From Procambarus clarkii (lineage: Eukaryota; Arthropoda; Malacostraca; Decapoda; Cambaridae): 64,000 nt of DNA. The notes beneath the pieces are model-generated. The model had not been told where the DNA came from. It saw only the letters and a program-made list of their open reading frames with translations, and did not search any database. The stretch lies in assembly GCF_040958095.1 (NCBI RefSeq), contig NC_091219.1:27702910-27766909 (forward strand), given 5' to 3'. Below, piece by piece: positions 1-14,257 of the stretch. A program made the translations under genes and the position numbers. Numbering within the stretch: position 1 is the first letter of the stretch; each line of letters opens with the position of its first letter.

Positions 1-524
1 TGAGAGGATGTACAGTGACTTAATATCTAACATATTCAAAGATATAAGGAAAGGGCACGAGTGCTATATGTGGCTTGAGTTTGTTACTGTTCAAATTATT
101 GATTTGTGTTGAGTAATTAGAGGTCATAGATAATTTTGGGTATTAGAACCCCAGGCACAATACCGTATGCGAGATACCATAGATGAGAGTAATAAAGCGT
201 TACCTGGGCAGAGCGAGGTACACAGTACAGTATATGATATTAGGAAAAATGGTAACTGTTTTAGAAATTGTTTTGCTATACTGTATTTTGTATATGGCAC
301 TGGAATTTAATTTCTAAGGAATTTATCATCTATTGTTACTTATTTTGGTATTGTTTATTCTTAGGTTGATCTGATCTGGAGTTATTACCAAACAAAAAAA
401 CTGAAGGTTTTATCAGCTTTAAGGGTGAGTTTCTTAACAACTAACCAAAGATGGACGTTTCTTCATTCAGTATTCTCTGTGTGGCTCTGAATAAGAGGGT
501 TAGGACTTAAGGAAAAAAAAAAGG
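1..524. other. No recognised feature
   Basis: AT-rich sequence; I see no gene, repeat signature or RNA gene. Confidence 0.4.
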
Positions 525-835
525 TTATGTCATCAGCAAATAGAACTGGATTGAGGTGTTTAGAGGCATTTGAAAGGTCATGTAAATCAGAAAGAAAAGA
601 GGACCAAGTATACTGCCCTGTGACACACCAATGTTAATTAGTAGGGTGGGAGAAGTAATGTCGTTCACAGAAACATACTGTTGCCCGTCATGCAAGATAA
701 GATCGCAGGTATTGGAGGGAGTGACCTCTGACTCCATAATGTTGCAGTTTAAGAAGGTTATTGTGATTAGCAGTGTCAAAAACCTTATGAAGGTCAACAC
801 ATAAACCAACAGGGTATTCATTTTCTCAAGCTGCA
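525..835 (-). mobile_element. LINE reverse-transcriptase fragment
   Basis: The minus strand reads VDLHKVFDTANHNNLL followed by GVSQGSILGPLFFLIYM. These are the RT block with the first catalytic Asp and the QGSxLGPLLF block of a non-LTR reverse transcriptase. Only about 100 residues survive, and the FADD block is decayed. Confidence 0.75.
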
Positions 836-1918
836 TGCATCAAGTGTAGTGTAGGAAGTCTTCCTACTACAAAGTCTTCCTAAGTGTAGGAAGCAGGATA
901 CCATTCCTCGATGTTCTCGTTGATGGTAACTGGGGTTGAATTATCACAGATGTGTATTGTAAACAAACTGATGTAGAAAAATGTATGAACAGTAAGAGTG
1001 AATGCACTGACAGGTATAAGTGAAACGTCATTAATTTGTTTGTAGGTATGCATAGAGAGATTCAAAATTGGTTACATTTGGAAAATATTAGATGGACTGG
1101 CAGAAAGTGCAGAATAGTCCCAAGGAAAACCAACACAAGAGACAATTCTATCAACATCAGGGACCCAAGACTTCAACTCTTTCCCTCTAAACATAAGGCA
1201 CAAAACTAACAGACCTTTCCATGGTGTTCAAAAGGTAACTTTATAAATACTGTAGCTCCAAAGGATATCTGATCAACTGGACTGTAATTCATGCGTTAGA
1301 GTGCGAGCAGCTATGTTTATCATCCAGGTTGACCAGACCACCAACCATTGAGGGCTGGTCAAAAACCGGGCCGTGGGGGCGTTGCTTCTCGGAATCACGA
1401 AAAGGTAACCACAAGATAAAGTAACCTATGGCTTATATTAATTCAGTGTTCATGTATGTAGAACCATACATTGAACATAAAATATAGTTACATGTTTTTA
1501 AGTGTGGTAATTTCCCTGTACTGTATATACAGCATGTCTAACCTTTGCCTGAAACAATCCAACGATCCGATGTCTATTATGTTATCTGGTACATGTACTG
1601 TACTGTAACACGATCCAAAAATCAACAACGTTTTGCAAACTAGGTCTTCTCTAAATTTAAACTAGTCCATTTAAACTTTTAGTAAAATGAGCTCAAACCA
1701 TACCTCATTGGAGCTAATGGAAAATTCCTCATTTGCTCGCTCGTACATGCCTCCTGGGCAATGTTAATATTTTTCTTGCTTGTACTCCAGAGAATACTTG
1801 GAAGATTGCTTTATCCTGTTTATTACTGCATTTTCTTTTTCAGGTTTACAAAATAAGCCATATGATAAAACTTGAGCAATGTATTTATAGTATAATTGAA
1901 GAATGTGAAAGTTGCAGA
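836..1918. other. Mostly unassigned; SINE remnant at about 1325-1432
   Basis: Around 1370 the sequence keeps the SINE body (an aaccgggccg block, then a gataa-type end as at 17200-17270). The rest shows no recognisable coding or repeat signal and may include 5' UTR of the F-box gene. Confidence 0.35.
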
Positions 1919-1929
1919 GCAAGGCGAGA

Positions 1930-2049
1930 ATGGTATTGACACGACTCTCACACTTTGGAGAGGTGTGTCCTTTGAGTGACCACAGTTACAGTGATCCAGC
2001 AGCCCTACCCAATCCTGCACATCATGCTCCTAACAGCAAGCGCTTTCCT
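1930..2049 (+). CDS. FBXO28: FBXO28 exon 1 (probable start exon)
   Basis: ATG at 1930, 40 codons starting MVLTRLSHFGEV, then a perfect GTAAGT donor at 2050. The phase-0 end fits the phase-0 acceptor at 3383. The N-terminus is not conserved in the family, so support is from splice logic only. Confidence 0.55.
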
Positions 2050-5000
2050 GTAAGTACCTCTGCCCTGTCATCTACCAGTAACATCTTTTTATTCAAGCTC
2101 TGTAGTCAGTGATGGTTGCTGTAGAAATATTGATATTTGAGTTTTATATTCATAATAGTGTACAACACACTACTACAGATGTTTCAGTACCAGGTACCAC
2201 TTTTAATTTGTGAACTTGTCTTTTAAAGTGTACAGTGGAACCTCGGTTGACGAATGCCCCTCTTTACGAATTTTTTGTTATGCGAGGTAAATTTCCTCTA
2301 AAATTTGACTTGGTATTCGAAGTTTGCCTCGGATTTTAAAGTTTGTTGATACAGTACATGTATGGGTCGACAAGCATATGGGTTCTGCTGAGCGCGGGAT
2401 GAGGCACCCTCTGTTTGCCAGCGTATCCTGCCTAGTGATGATCGCACTTGAATTTTTTGTGAAGAATTTAATTTTTTTCTGCGTTTTTGGTTTCTGAACA
2501 TAAAAGTTTTTATTATATATCACACCGTGGGTCCTAAGAAAGTCAGTGGTAAGGTTCATCCTAAGAAAATAGTTGTGAGTAGAGGATGTCTCTTCCTCAA
2601 AGAAAATGTGTGCAGTATAGGAAGAACTTCAAAGTTTTGCTGAAAAAATTCGCCCAAATAAAGCTGTAGCAGGCCATTGTATTAACTATTTTAATGACAA
2701 TGTGATGTCTCACTACAGACAAGTGTTAACACTTTCACGTGCGGAGCATTTACTCTGCGCTTATGCACGAACTACTCCTGGCGTGCGGGCAAGCGTGTTG
2801 TGACACCGAAATGTGTATACTCGTTTCAGTTTTCTCACCTTAATTGTTGTGCTACGTCGTACGTTTTGGTATCATTGTGTTAGCAGAACACAACTCTCAC
2901 TAGGACCCTGCTAGTAGATAATACAACATGCCTGGCATCCACAACTGACCAAAGAAGATTTGCAAGTCCTGGAAGCTGTACTCACAAGAGAAAAACTACA
3001 CACCATAAATACTGTAAACAAAATAACGATTTCACAATTTTGCCGATACTCTGATCTCCCTCCTTCAGATCACAAAGAAATCACAGTGACATGATACATT
3101 AATGAGAAAATAATTTTTGGGCAATGTTTCCTTTCACCCGATGTCTCACCATCTAGCAATAAATAGGTACCTGGCTGTTAGGCAGCTGTTGTCTGTTGCA
3201 TCCTGGGTGATGTCAGTATTTGTCTTAAAGAAACCTGAGTAAGCTTAAAAGAGGCTTCCTGTCTTTGACTATTGGACACGAAACCAGTCTTTGAAATCTT
3301 TGGTTTTGTATTAAACATCGAAGATTTATTTTAGATTGAATCTGGTATGAGAGTTCTTGTGACCTCTTGTAATATTTTTCAGGTAAATGTTGGGATAAAA
3401 TCCTCACATTCGACATCACCATCAGCCTTACAAGCAGCATCATCAGCAGCAACATTGACAAGTCCATCATTTTCACCATCAACCTCATCATTGTCATTGC
3501 CATCTACATCTGTCACAGCTTCACAGGCATTACTGCCATCAGCATCAACATCTGTTTCATCTACAGATTCACAAAAGAATGAAGCTATTAGAATACACAT
3601 CCTTGACCTTCCAAATGAAATTTTTGAAAATATATTTGCATACCTTACTTTCAAGAAAATTGGAGAAATAAGGCGGGTAAGTTTGGTGCTTCAGTTTTTG
3701 TCATTCTTAAGGCAAAAGTGTATTCTTTCATGACCATCATTGAGATTAGCAATGTCAGAAAATGTTAAGAACCATGTTGGAACTAAAAAGGAAGCAGGTG
3801 ATGAATATTTATAATCTTTGGTAAGTGGATAAGATATCAAAGCAAGAAAGACTACAGTACAAATTGAATGGCTAAAATGATAAGAGATACTGATAAGTCT
3901 AGCTGCTGACTTGGCAATAAATTAAATTGAATTAGCCCACTGGATTGGACCCTATAAGTTGTTGTGGTTTTTTAATGTAAATCCTGCAGAATGTGTGAAA
4001 AAGTAAGTATTATACTAAAACATACAATGTGTTTAATGAAATTATTGAGGCATTCCAGGACAGATAAAAAAAATATCCACGACATCATTTTGGATTTAAC
4101 CGAAACTTGGTAAAGTTGAAGATATATATAAGTGATTAACTTGTGTAAATGTTTAGCAATATTCATCAACTAGATCCCAAGATATGGGGGTCAAATTTGT
4201 GGTTGACCCACTGCCCCTTATTTGTTTAAAAATTCATAACTGTTAGTTTTTGATAGTCTAAATACAATGCTTGTTATCAGCAGGGGTTACCTGTGTAGCA
4301 TTCCCAGTGCCTGGGCTTCCCTGCAGGCCTTGGAAATCCCCACGTGCTTGGTTGTATTACGGATGCCTCTTCCGAGTCCGTTCTCACCTCGTGCAAATTT
4401 GAGGGTTGTTCGTTGCCCGTGCCACCTGATGACATTCGTACATTCTGCCTCCGCCATGCTGCTCTTTGGGTCGGTGACACCTACTGCCCTGAGTCATAGG
4501 AGACTTGTTCTCTTCGTGCTCTAGTTTTCCCTCTGGTCTGTTGCAGTTCAGAGGTTTCAGGCAACAACCGCTTTGTATTCCAGGTTTTCAATTTTACAGC
4601 GGTCTGCCTGGTTGAATGCCCCACTTTAAATTAAATATATAAATAAAAAATAACATTAAAATAAAATTGCATCAGAAATCAATATACAAGTTGTAGAGGA
4701 CACTTGAAATGATAAAATAATTCAATATTTTTATATTTCTATAGCATGGGGAAGGGTTGATGCCCCAACAAAATTTTGATTTATTAATACAGTCTTAATT
4801 TTGTCATTTAATTCTTTACTGAAGTTATCAAATAGAACACTTTTTTTATCTACAAGTTGCTTCTTTTTTTGTAGTTCCAAAATTAACAAAGTTGTGAATT
4901 TGAAAAAAGTGGGTCTAGGTCATTCTGAAATTTGACCCCCACATATCTTTGGAACAAATGGGTCAATATTGCTAAAAATATTCATAAGTTAACCACTCAT

Positions 5001-8000
5001 ATGTACCTTACTTCACCAAGTTTCATTAAAATTCAAGTGGGTTTGGTAGAAGCCATTATGTGGTCTGTCCTGGAATGCCCCATTAAATCAAATCAAATAT
5101 GAGCAAGGATTTCCAATTGGTAGCAGAAAATGACATTCAACAGTAACAAATTCCAGTTATAGTATTGTACTGTACTTTGTCATGTCAACAGTAGGAACCT
5201 TTAAAGAAGTACAATGTGGATTACTCAGTCATGTCTACTCATAGAAAGGTGTGACCAAATCAAAGATCTTAGGAAAGAGATATCAGCAGACCTAACATGT
5301 GATCCTGCAGACTATAAAGGCAAGGAGCCTCATACAGTAGGCAATCACCAGGGAACTCAGTCCCCAGATCAGGCCAGGCTGCAATATTAGATCAAAATCT
5401 TTTACCATTAGCCACAGGTAATATTCCACTTTTGTTAGCTCTTCAGACACTTGATCTCTCGTGCGAACAGCTGACTATTGTTTAATGTATGATAGCTAAA
5501 CGAGCATCTAACATACAGTACAGTACTTCTAGTGATACTAGAAACATGTTGGCATTTATGATTGATGAAATACCTTGGACAGATTCTTCACTAGGTCCCC
5601 ATAGAAAGGTGTTGCCAGATAAAATTAGGTATTAAAATATGAAGCACATAATTTTTTGGGGTAATACTAGTACCTTTATTGTTAGGTAATGCTTTAATAC
5701 ATGGGTCAAATATAAAACATAAATTGTATATTTTTTAGTGGTATAAAAAAATTGTCATTCATCCACAGGCTTGTAAGAGGTTTGAGCAGATTGGATCAAC
5801 CATCCTGAATGCATCTTTTCAACGCCTTCAGATTAAAATGCTTCAAAGATTTCAATCCATTAAGGGACAGATGCCACGTCGTGAATCAGCACGCCGCAAG
5901 CATCCATTGGCTCGTGAATCTGACATAGTTGAAACTTTACATATGCGCCTCACTTTACTTCAGATGTCTTTTGGAAAACACATTGAACGCAAACATTGTT
6001 GCTTCTTTGCTGGAGATGTAAGTGATTTCTTTAGTAATACATATATTTGGGATTTAAACTAGTCAAGTTTTATGTACATTATTTTTGCATTAGTACATTT
6101 AAGAGTTTACCTCTTTTTACAAAAGTGAACTTTCTGATTTTAGTTTGAACCTATGTCCTCTTGATCTTGAAGTTGCAGTTTTCAAACAATCTTCTTTGTA
6201 AATTTTATCGATTCCTGTTATTATTTTGTAAGTAGTGATAATATCACCTCAACCAGAGCCTAATTAAGGTTTTACAGTCAACCTGACCACTCTGGCCTAC
6301 AGTATTGTGTTCATACTCTTATGGCTTGGTGTAAACACCATACTGTAAGCCAATGTGTGATTCGGTCGACTGTAAAACCTTGGTTGGGGCCTCCAAAACC
6401 TCCCAGTGAATTCAGTAGTTCCAGGTTGGTTGATTTGTACCATCATGGCCAAGTCGGTTAAGGTAGGTGTATGGGATTCACCAGAACGCAGGTTCGAGTT
6501 ATTCATTGCCTCAAAATGGTGGAGAGGGTTCTGGGAGTTGTTCTACTCTCCAAGCCTACCCTGGGGCCAGGCTTGACTTGTGATAACTTAGTCCAACTGG
6601 TTGTTGCCTGGAGTTGGCCTGCAGGCCTACAAATCCACTATAACCCATATGATCTGGCACTTCTTGCAGAAATACATTTCTACCAGGTAATTGCTTCTTG
6701 AAGAAGTCCACCTTTGTCCTTGCAATATTTCTTTCGAGGGCCCCGATAGCAAGGCCCTCGAAGTGGATTCTTTCAGCTGGACTGGCCACGATTGGGGTTC
6801 CTTTTCCTCTTTCTCTTTGCACTGGGACCTAGCCAGGCTGGAGTCCTACCATGGGAAGGTGGTCTTTCTGGCTCCTTGGTGTTGGCTCAACCTTGGTTTC
6901 AGGCACTGCTTGCAAAGTATCTGAACCCAGGCTTTCTGGAGGGAGCCCTTTGTGGCTGAAGTGCTCTTCTGGAAATTGTTTCATACTAAAAGGTTGCATC
7001 GGCCTCGGAGCTTATTCACAACACCTTGTTAGATGCTGCCCTCCACTCTGTCTTGATACACCTCCAGTAGCACGGGAAAGTGTATTCTCTGGTGGAATTC
7101 AGACTGTGCTTGGGTTGTATGCTGTAAGTGTGTGGCCTAGAAAAGACATTGACACCAGCAGTCTTTTGTTATGTTTTGGAAGGTGAGTGCGGTGGTCCAT
7201 ATGGTCACTTATACAGCCAAACGGGAGTTAGAAATCCTACTTCTCCATCATAACAGTCGACACCCCCTCTCCCTTAAATCTAGAAGAAAATCCATAAGAT
7301 TGCAGACATCACCTGTCCTTCAGCTCCATGGTTCTCTCGTGATAGATCTGGTGTTGATTGTGAACAAGCTGAGTTTGCACTTGCCCAAATCCCTTAGCTC
7401 CAGTATTTGTCTTTCTCTTACTTTCCCTACTCTTAAGCCTCTTGCTGAATTTTGTTTTTTGATTTTTGCACTCGTCTCTAGCTCGCCTATAACTATTTCT
7501 TCTTTCTATTGGAACTCCTGCCTGCCCAGTCATCCTTGTCAACAATCCGAACAGTACAAAAAGTATTTGAAGTATTAACACAAAGCATTATCAATAAAAC
7601 TATTTGCAGTAGTAACAACATCAGCAGCATTGTAGCATTAACAGCAGCAGCAACTATGTAGTCTTCCCAGCTTGGTGTCTTCTCTTGATAATTACTTAGC
7701 AGCAGCAAATTGTTGTAGCAATACAGCAGCTGCAGCAGCAGCATCATTAACATTAATATAATATTGATGTATATTATTATCTTTGTCAAGCATATTTTGT
7801 TGGTGGAAATTTATTCTAATCAACTGTTTAATTTTTCTAATGAACTCTTATACAATATTTATATTTTTCTTAATTATTATATTGGAATTTTTCTAATGAA
7901 CTACTTTATTAAAATTTTTCTAATGAACTATTTTATTGTAATTTTTCCAATGAACTGTGTTATTTATTTTTTCTAATTTGGCAGATTTTAGATGAAGTTC

Positions 8001-11000
8001 ACCGCATTTTGACCTACATCAAAACGACCCCCAATTTAGGCCGAGCATACAAAGTAACTGATGAGCTCTTTGATCTTTCCACCATGGCCATGGAATATTT
8101 TAAGGAACACATTGAACCATGCCTTCCAGAAATCACATACTTTGGATCGGATTTCATGGACATAGCTACACCATTCTCAGGTATTTGGAATTTGTTTTTA
8201 TTGAAATTGTTTTCTGGGGGGGTGGGTGGGGAGCCCCCTTGTGGCTCCCTTTAGCTAACATCTCCAATGTGTGTATTTCCAAACAGGTGTCATCAGTTGC
8301 AGAGTTCTCTGGCCTACCAGGGACCACAAGTCAGAACCTAGAATCCTCACAGATGCACAGGGAGCAGTGGCATCTATTTTGTATATGCCACCTCCAGGTA
8401 AGGCACCCAGAAAGTCAGTGAGACAAAACAAACCATAGCTGACTACTACCTATATCTGTAGACTTGAAAACAGCCATAGAACTTCCCCAAGTTAAACAAA
8501 GTGTATCCACTTTTCTCGGTTGAACGTCATTGGGTACTCGCATGCCGAGGTAAGTTGTTTAAGCCAAGTGCTAGTTTGATTTACTACTGAGCATCGGTGT
8601 TGTCCCAGTGCCTGGGCTTTGTTTAACTCAAGCTTTCGGCCTTGGAAATCCCCAGCGGGTTCAGCAGTCCACATGGATATACCCTTCGACCCTGCCCCTC
8701 ACTTGTTGCGAGGTTGAAGGGTGTACATTTTCTGTGCCACTGGGCAATATTCATTCTGCTTGCCTCCATGCTGCTTGCTGTTGGTGGGAGGCCATGCAGG
8801 AGTCTTCCCTTTTACCCTGCTGGTTAACACCTTGGGCAGGGTTTTGTTTCAGAGGCTTTCTTGGTTCCTCCAGGGACTTCCTTCTGCTCTTGCATCCTCT
8901 GGGCCAGGACTCGGCTTGTATTTTGTTGGCTGCTGTATTGCCGGCTTCCTCTTTAGGCTTTTTGGGGTTTGGCGCCCTAACGCCTTCCTCCTCTAGCACT
9001 CAACGGTTTCCCAGATGCCTTGACTTTTGGCTGGGGCTTTGTGACCAGCAATCATCATGCTGGTCAGGGATGTTGGTCTCCTCCTCTGTCGGGTGTTTGA
9101 GGGAATGCGGGGGGGAATGCGCTGACCCATAAGGACAAGAAGATCACGGAGGTTGTAGCTCATGAAAGAGGTACTGCAACACCAGCACTTAGCTTGAAGC
9201 AGAGGGGCTTGCCACAGCTAAAAGATCAGGAACAGTACTGTCCAGAGAACATCAGCGGAAGAACTGGTTAAGAAGGGTTGTTCCGTGTGGAACCAAGGCT
9301 GCCTGGTGGTGTCATTCAATACTATTAGTTTTGTGCTAATTTTGAAGGTTTCTCTTGTGTGAATAATGTGCAGAGTTGTTTGCTGATTTTAAGGTTTGTC
9401 TTAGATAACCCTCCAATTGTATTCGTTGCCTTGTTGGGTTGAATGTTATACACAGTAGGCACTTCTGTAGTTTTATTGATTAAGACAACAAAATGTGTAA
9501 CTGGCCAGCCGAGGTCCAACCTAGTCTGAGTCTGTGAGAATACTGAGCCCTGCTGCAAGCACGGCTGGTGCTCCTCTGTCTGGCATGACGTCAGAGGCCT
9601 ACTCGCCTGTGATTGGTTATGTCTCAACCGTCATATAATTTGAGTATAACAATTGTCTGTGCTTCTGTGTGAGGGGGGGCTTAGGTTTTGGCTTTGGTCC
9701 CCAGGAGGTCAAACTTAACTCCCGTGTCTGATGTGACCTATTTACATGGAACAGTCTTGGTGAATAACTTTAGGGAGCCACTGGGGGGTCATCCAGAAAC
9801 TGTTCATAAAGTGGGTTGTAGATAATCTATAAAAAGTTTAATGATATAAATTAATCATTAAAGCAAATAATTGACTTAACAATTTACAAAAAATATTTAT
9901 AGTAAAGTTTTAAACATGTGTCTGATTTAGAGCAATATAAATTGCACATTAAAGAAAAGTATCTGATATAGTAAGTCTATTAAAATGTTTAAGATAAATA
10001 ACTCCAATATAATTTTGTGTATGGTAGTTATTGTTCCCATTTTTCTCTGTACTGATGTCTAATTGCCATATGAATGAGGGAAGCGGGGGTAAAAAATAAT
10101 TGTGTGTATGTAAATTATAGAAAAGTTTATAAGATACTTAGTTTTGGAAGTTGATTTCTGATATTGGCATTACAGAGGGTTGTAGTGTACGCTCACCTAG
10201 TGGCAGTGGAAGAGTGTCCGAACCAGAAGATGAACTTCCTGAGCGTGATCCCCTTCCTCCATCTAACATGGTCTTGCGCAAGAGGATCAGACGCATCCGT
10301 CAAGGAATGAGAAAGTGGGTATATTAGCATGAGATTAAGATGTTTGCTGGCATGCCTGTTTATATTTCTTTATTTCTAATGAAATAGAAAATTAGGCAAC
10401 TAATGAAATAAGATCAAGGAAAGTGGCAGCTTATCCATGCTCGCCAAGGGACCCGAGAAAAGGGAGGTTCAACGGCACATTCCATATTCGGAAACTGTCT
10501 CTACCATGCATACTATTAGTAACAGTACCTACATGTTTGCAACATATAATTACATATAATATTACAAATAGTAAAATACTGAAGACAGCATGAATACAGT
10601 GAACAAATCACAAATAGGGAAACTGACAAGCCTATAAGTTTGTATGCATACGATACCCATAATTTCTACTAAAAGAAATTATAAAAAGCCTATCTAGGAC
10701 AAACTAGGAAACATGGCAAACTGTGAGGAGGGGTGGGGGGGGGGTTGTCATGTCAGTCTGAAGCAATACTATAGGTATTAACCCTCACTTATCATTTCAA
10801 GCAATTTCCCACAATAGACATTAAGCTAACTGGCTGAAAGCTTGATGGGAGTGTCTTAAATCCCTTCATAAAAATAGGTACTATATTAGCAACCCTCCAT
10901 GACTCTGGTACTTTGCTTGATTCTAATGATGTATTGAATATACAATACAGGCTCAATTTTTTTTTTTATATATACACATTTAAGCACCCTGGCAGACACC

Positions 11001-14000
11001 TCATCCAGTGCTGGGAAGTGGTTTGGCTTTAATTTTTCTATTGGTTTAATAACTTCCTCCCTGTCCTTTTTGCCATCAATATAAATTTGTTCAGCTAAAG
11101 GCATAATGATAAGTTTTTCTCTAGTAAATACAGACAAAATATTTCAATTACAACTCATTTCTTTGTCATTATCAGTTATCTAACCTGTTCCAGCTTTTAA
11201 TGGCCCAGACTTTTCCTCAACCTTAGTGTGTTATTCATACCCAAAAAGCTCTGTTAGCCACTCTGCTGCACCACTATTAAATATGACAAGCTCCAGTGTG
11301 CAGAACCCCCCCCCCCCAAAAAAAAAAATAGTTTCTTATATGGACATAATATGTTCTCTGATCATGAGAACTAAACAAGAATATTGTATGTGATATACTT
11401 TGGCTGTGATAGGATGAGGAACTCTGGCAATATATACATGCTGCTATCAGCATGTATATATTGCCAGAGTTCCTCATCCTATCACAGCCAAAGTATATCA
11501 CATACAATATTCTTGTTTAGTTCTCATGATCAGAGAACATATTATAGCCATATAAGAAACTATTTTTTTTCTAGTACTGTACATGCCAGCTGCAGTGTGG
11601 TGGGGAGCACATATAGTGCTCATATATATTCTTAGATCAATAAAATTGTTTTTGCTATTATTACACTATATACACACATGTACATCTATTTATATGTTTA
11701 TAAACCACAACAAACCACTAAATAATTCTGGTGTGTGGTAATGATATCTTAGCACAGTATAGAGCTACACGCTACACCCTCGAGCAACCTTAACTCAAGC
11801 AGTCGACTTCACCTGAGGGAGCAAAATACCCAGAAATATACTATGCACATCACTATTATTACTATAAACACTGCTATTATTATCAGATTCTTAACACCAA
11901 ATCATTAATATGAATAATTTTACACAAGATTATTTTCTAAAGGAATGCGAGGTCATGTTGCATTATGCCTAGATTCACGAACCTCGGCTGTGTGCTGTGA
12001 ACATCATAACTAACATTTTGTTCACTGATATCTGAACCTAGTACATAATTTTTATTACAATCACGATCATCTATGACACTATCACAAAATATTTGCAGTT
12101 ACTTATTTTATTCATGATTATTATGTGGTGCTGTGGCCCCAAGTTGTGCAGCTGTGCTGTGAGCTCCTGCTGCATGTACCATGTTGTTGTTTAAGATTCA
12201 GCTACTGGGAACAAATTTCCAAGTAGCACGGGCTATGGTGAGCCCATAGTGCATATACCAGCCTTGGTTGCTCTGGCAGTTTTGAGGCTCTCGCAGTGAG
12301 GAGGGAGGAAGATGATTGTTTTTTTTTTGTTTTTTTTTTATTCCCAAGATGGCATCTGTTTACTGGAGTCCTGAGGAGCCCTGTATGCCTGCTAGAGTTT
12401 TGAATCTTTGTTATACAGTACTACCAAATGTGATATGCTGGTATGCACACCACTTTTTTCCATGATATCACAGTGTGTGCAGTATGGTGGTTAGGATGTG
12501 CCGTTGCCTACCCTGATATGCATATTTCATGATTTCTTTTGGCTTTCCTAATTTCTCAATAACTACCTATTTGCTTTTGCTCTTTCTTGTGATGTGGGTG
12601 TCATGCAGCTCCATGTGAAGCTTCCTCAGTTGTCAGTAGTGCTGGTGGTGGAGAGCCTTTGTGCTCATCTGCACCTGGTTTCTGTTGTGTGTTTTTTTGG
12701 CCTTTTTGAGCTGCATTCTGAGTGGATCAAGGAAGGCACTCAGCGGGGTACCTCTTGTGGGGGTCTTGTTTTCGGCTGTTGTGGCATTGTCTTTGTTCCC
12801 CAAACTGTAGTCCCCTATTTTCAGGGAGGCAGTGGCCATGCTTTTTGCCACCCGTCTTGTGTGTCAGCAAGCCGTACTGGCCCGGTCCTTGAAGTCAGCG
12901 TGGGCTCTTGATCTCCAACCCCTCTTTTTTTTTCTCTGCTCATTTTCCCATAGGAGGTTGTTTCAGTTTCTGTTGTTGGTGGCAATTGCTTGTAGACCCA
13001 TCTCGGACCTTTTGCTTGTTCATGGTGGTGGTTGTCAGTTTTGAAGACAGTTTTTGGAGTGGGGGCAGTGCCTGTTGCTAGTTGGAGTAAGTCATTGAAG
13101 GAGCCAAGAACTGGGCTGCAAGCACCTCCCTCGGCTGGTCAGCTTGTGCTCGGTTCTTTTTGGTGCTTGGTTGGAGGGACAGCTTGCGTAGTTTATGCTG
13201 GCCCTTTCACAGTTTGCCCCCATTTAGCCGGGGCACTGGGGGGAGCTAGTTCAGTTTACCAATACCTGGTCCAGTGATCGTGGGCTTTTCAGGTTGTTTC
13301 GTTTTGGCCTGTGGTGGCATTGGTTAGTCCCTCCTCCTCGGGGTAGTTTGCGCCTTTTAGGGCAAGTTTTCTCTTCTCGCCTTCATTGTGTCATCTTACA
13401 GTGGGTGGCTTCAAGTGTGGTCAAAACGACTGCATCTCTTTGGAGGATTTCTCATCTTTTGTCTGGTCTTGAAAGGGTATTTGTATAACCCTCTGGTTCA
13501 TTTCGATCTTTCCAGGATGAACCGATTCATTCCGTGCCTCTCCTTTCAGATGACTATGTTGTCTCAGGTCTGTCTCGTTCTCAAGGCAGGCACTCTGGTG
13601 ATATTCCTGACCTCATGGACAAATATTGGCATGTCCCTATACATCCGAGATTCATGGATTGGCTAGGCTTCGTTGTGGGGCTACAGGCTTACTGCTTTCG
13701 GGTCCTCCCATTCAGGCTCAATCTGACTCCGTGTAAACTTTGCTTGGCTTGAGTTGTGGTGGCCCATCTTCATTTGCTTGGTGTTTGGGTTCTGGTTCCT
13801 CCACCCAGTAAAATGGTATATATTAATATATTTTGGTTTTTCTTATATTTTTCATACACTAATAATTCTATTTTTATACGTAGGCAGGTATAACCATTTT
13901 GCAATAGCCGCACAATGAGGGTTAAAAATGTTGTGGCAAGGTAGGTAGGTAGGGTGTGTGTGTGTGTGGGTGGGTGTGTGGGTGTGGGTGGGTGGGTGGG

Positions 14001-14206
14001 TGGGTGGGTGTGGGTGGGTGGGTGGGTGTGTGTGGGTGTGTGTGGGTGGGTGGGTGGGTGGGTGTGTGTGTGGGTGGGTGGGTGTGACTGTGTGTGGGTA
14101 GTGTAGTGTAGTTACAGGATGAGAGCTACGCTCGTGGTGTCCCGTCTTCCCAGCACTCTGTCATATAACGCTTTGAAACTACTGACGGTCTTGGCCTCCA
14201 CACGTG

Positions 14207-14257
<51 letters not shown>

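Noticed and set aside
8287-8396. Possible extra F-box gene exon with splice-like edges
   Set aside because: The sequence is a dispersed repeat (reverse complement near 26820-26930). Exon 4 joins exon 5 in phase without it.
8608-9132. 174-codon + strand frame
   Set aside because: Lies inside the DIRS-family repeat, has no recognisable domain, and is overlapped by other open frames.
12594-13488. Several + strand frames of 64-105 codons upstream of the DIRS-like RT piece
   Set aside because: They belong to the decayed DIRS-like fossil and show no independent domain or splice support.
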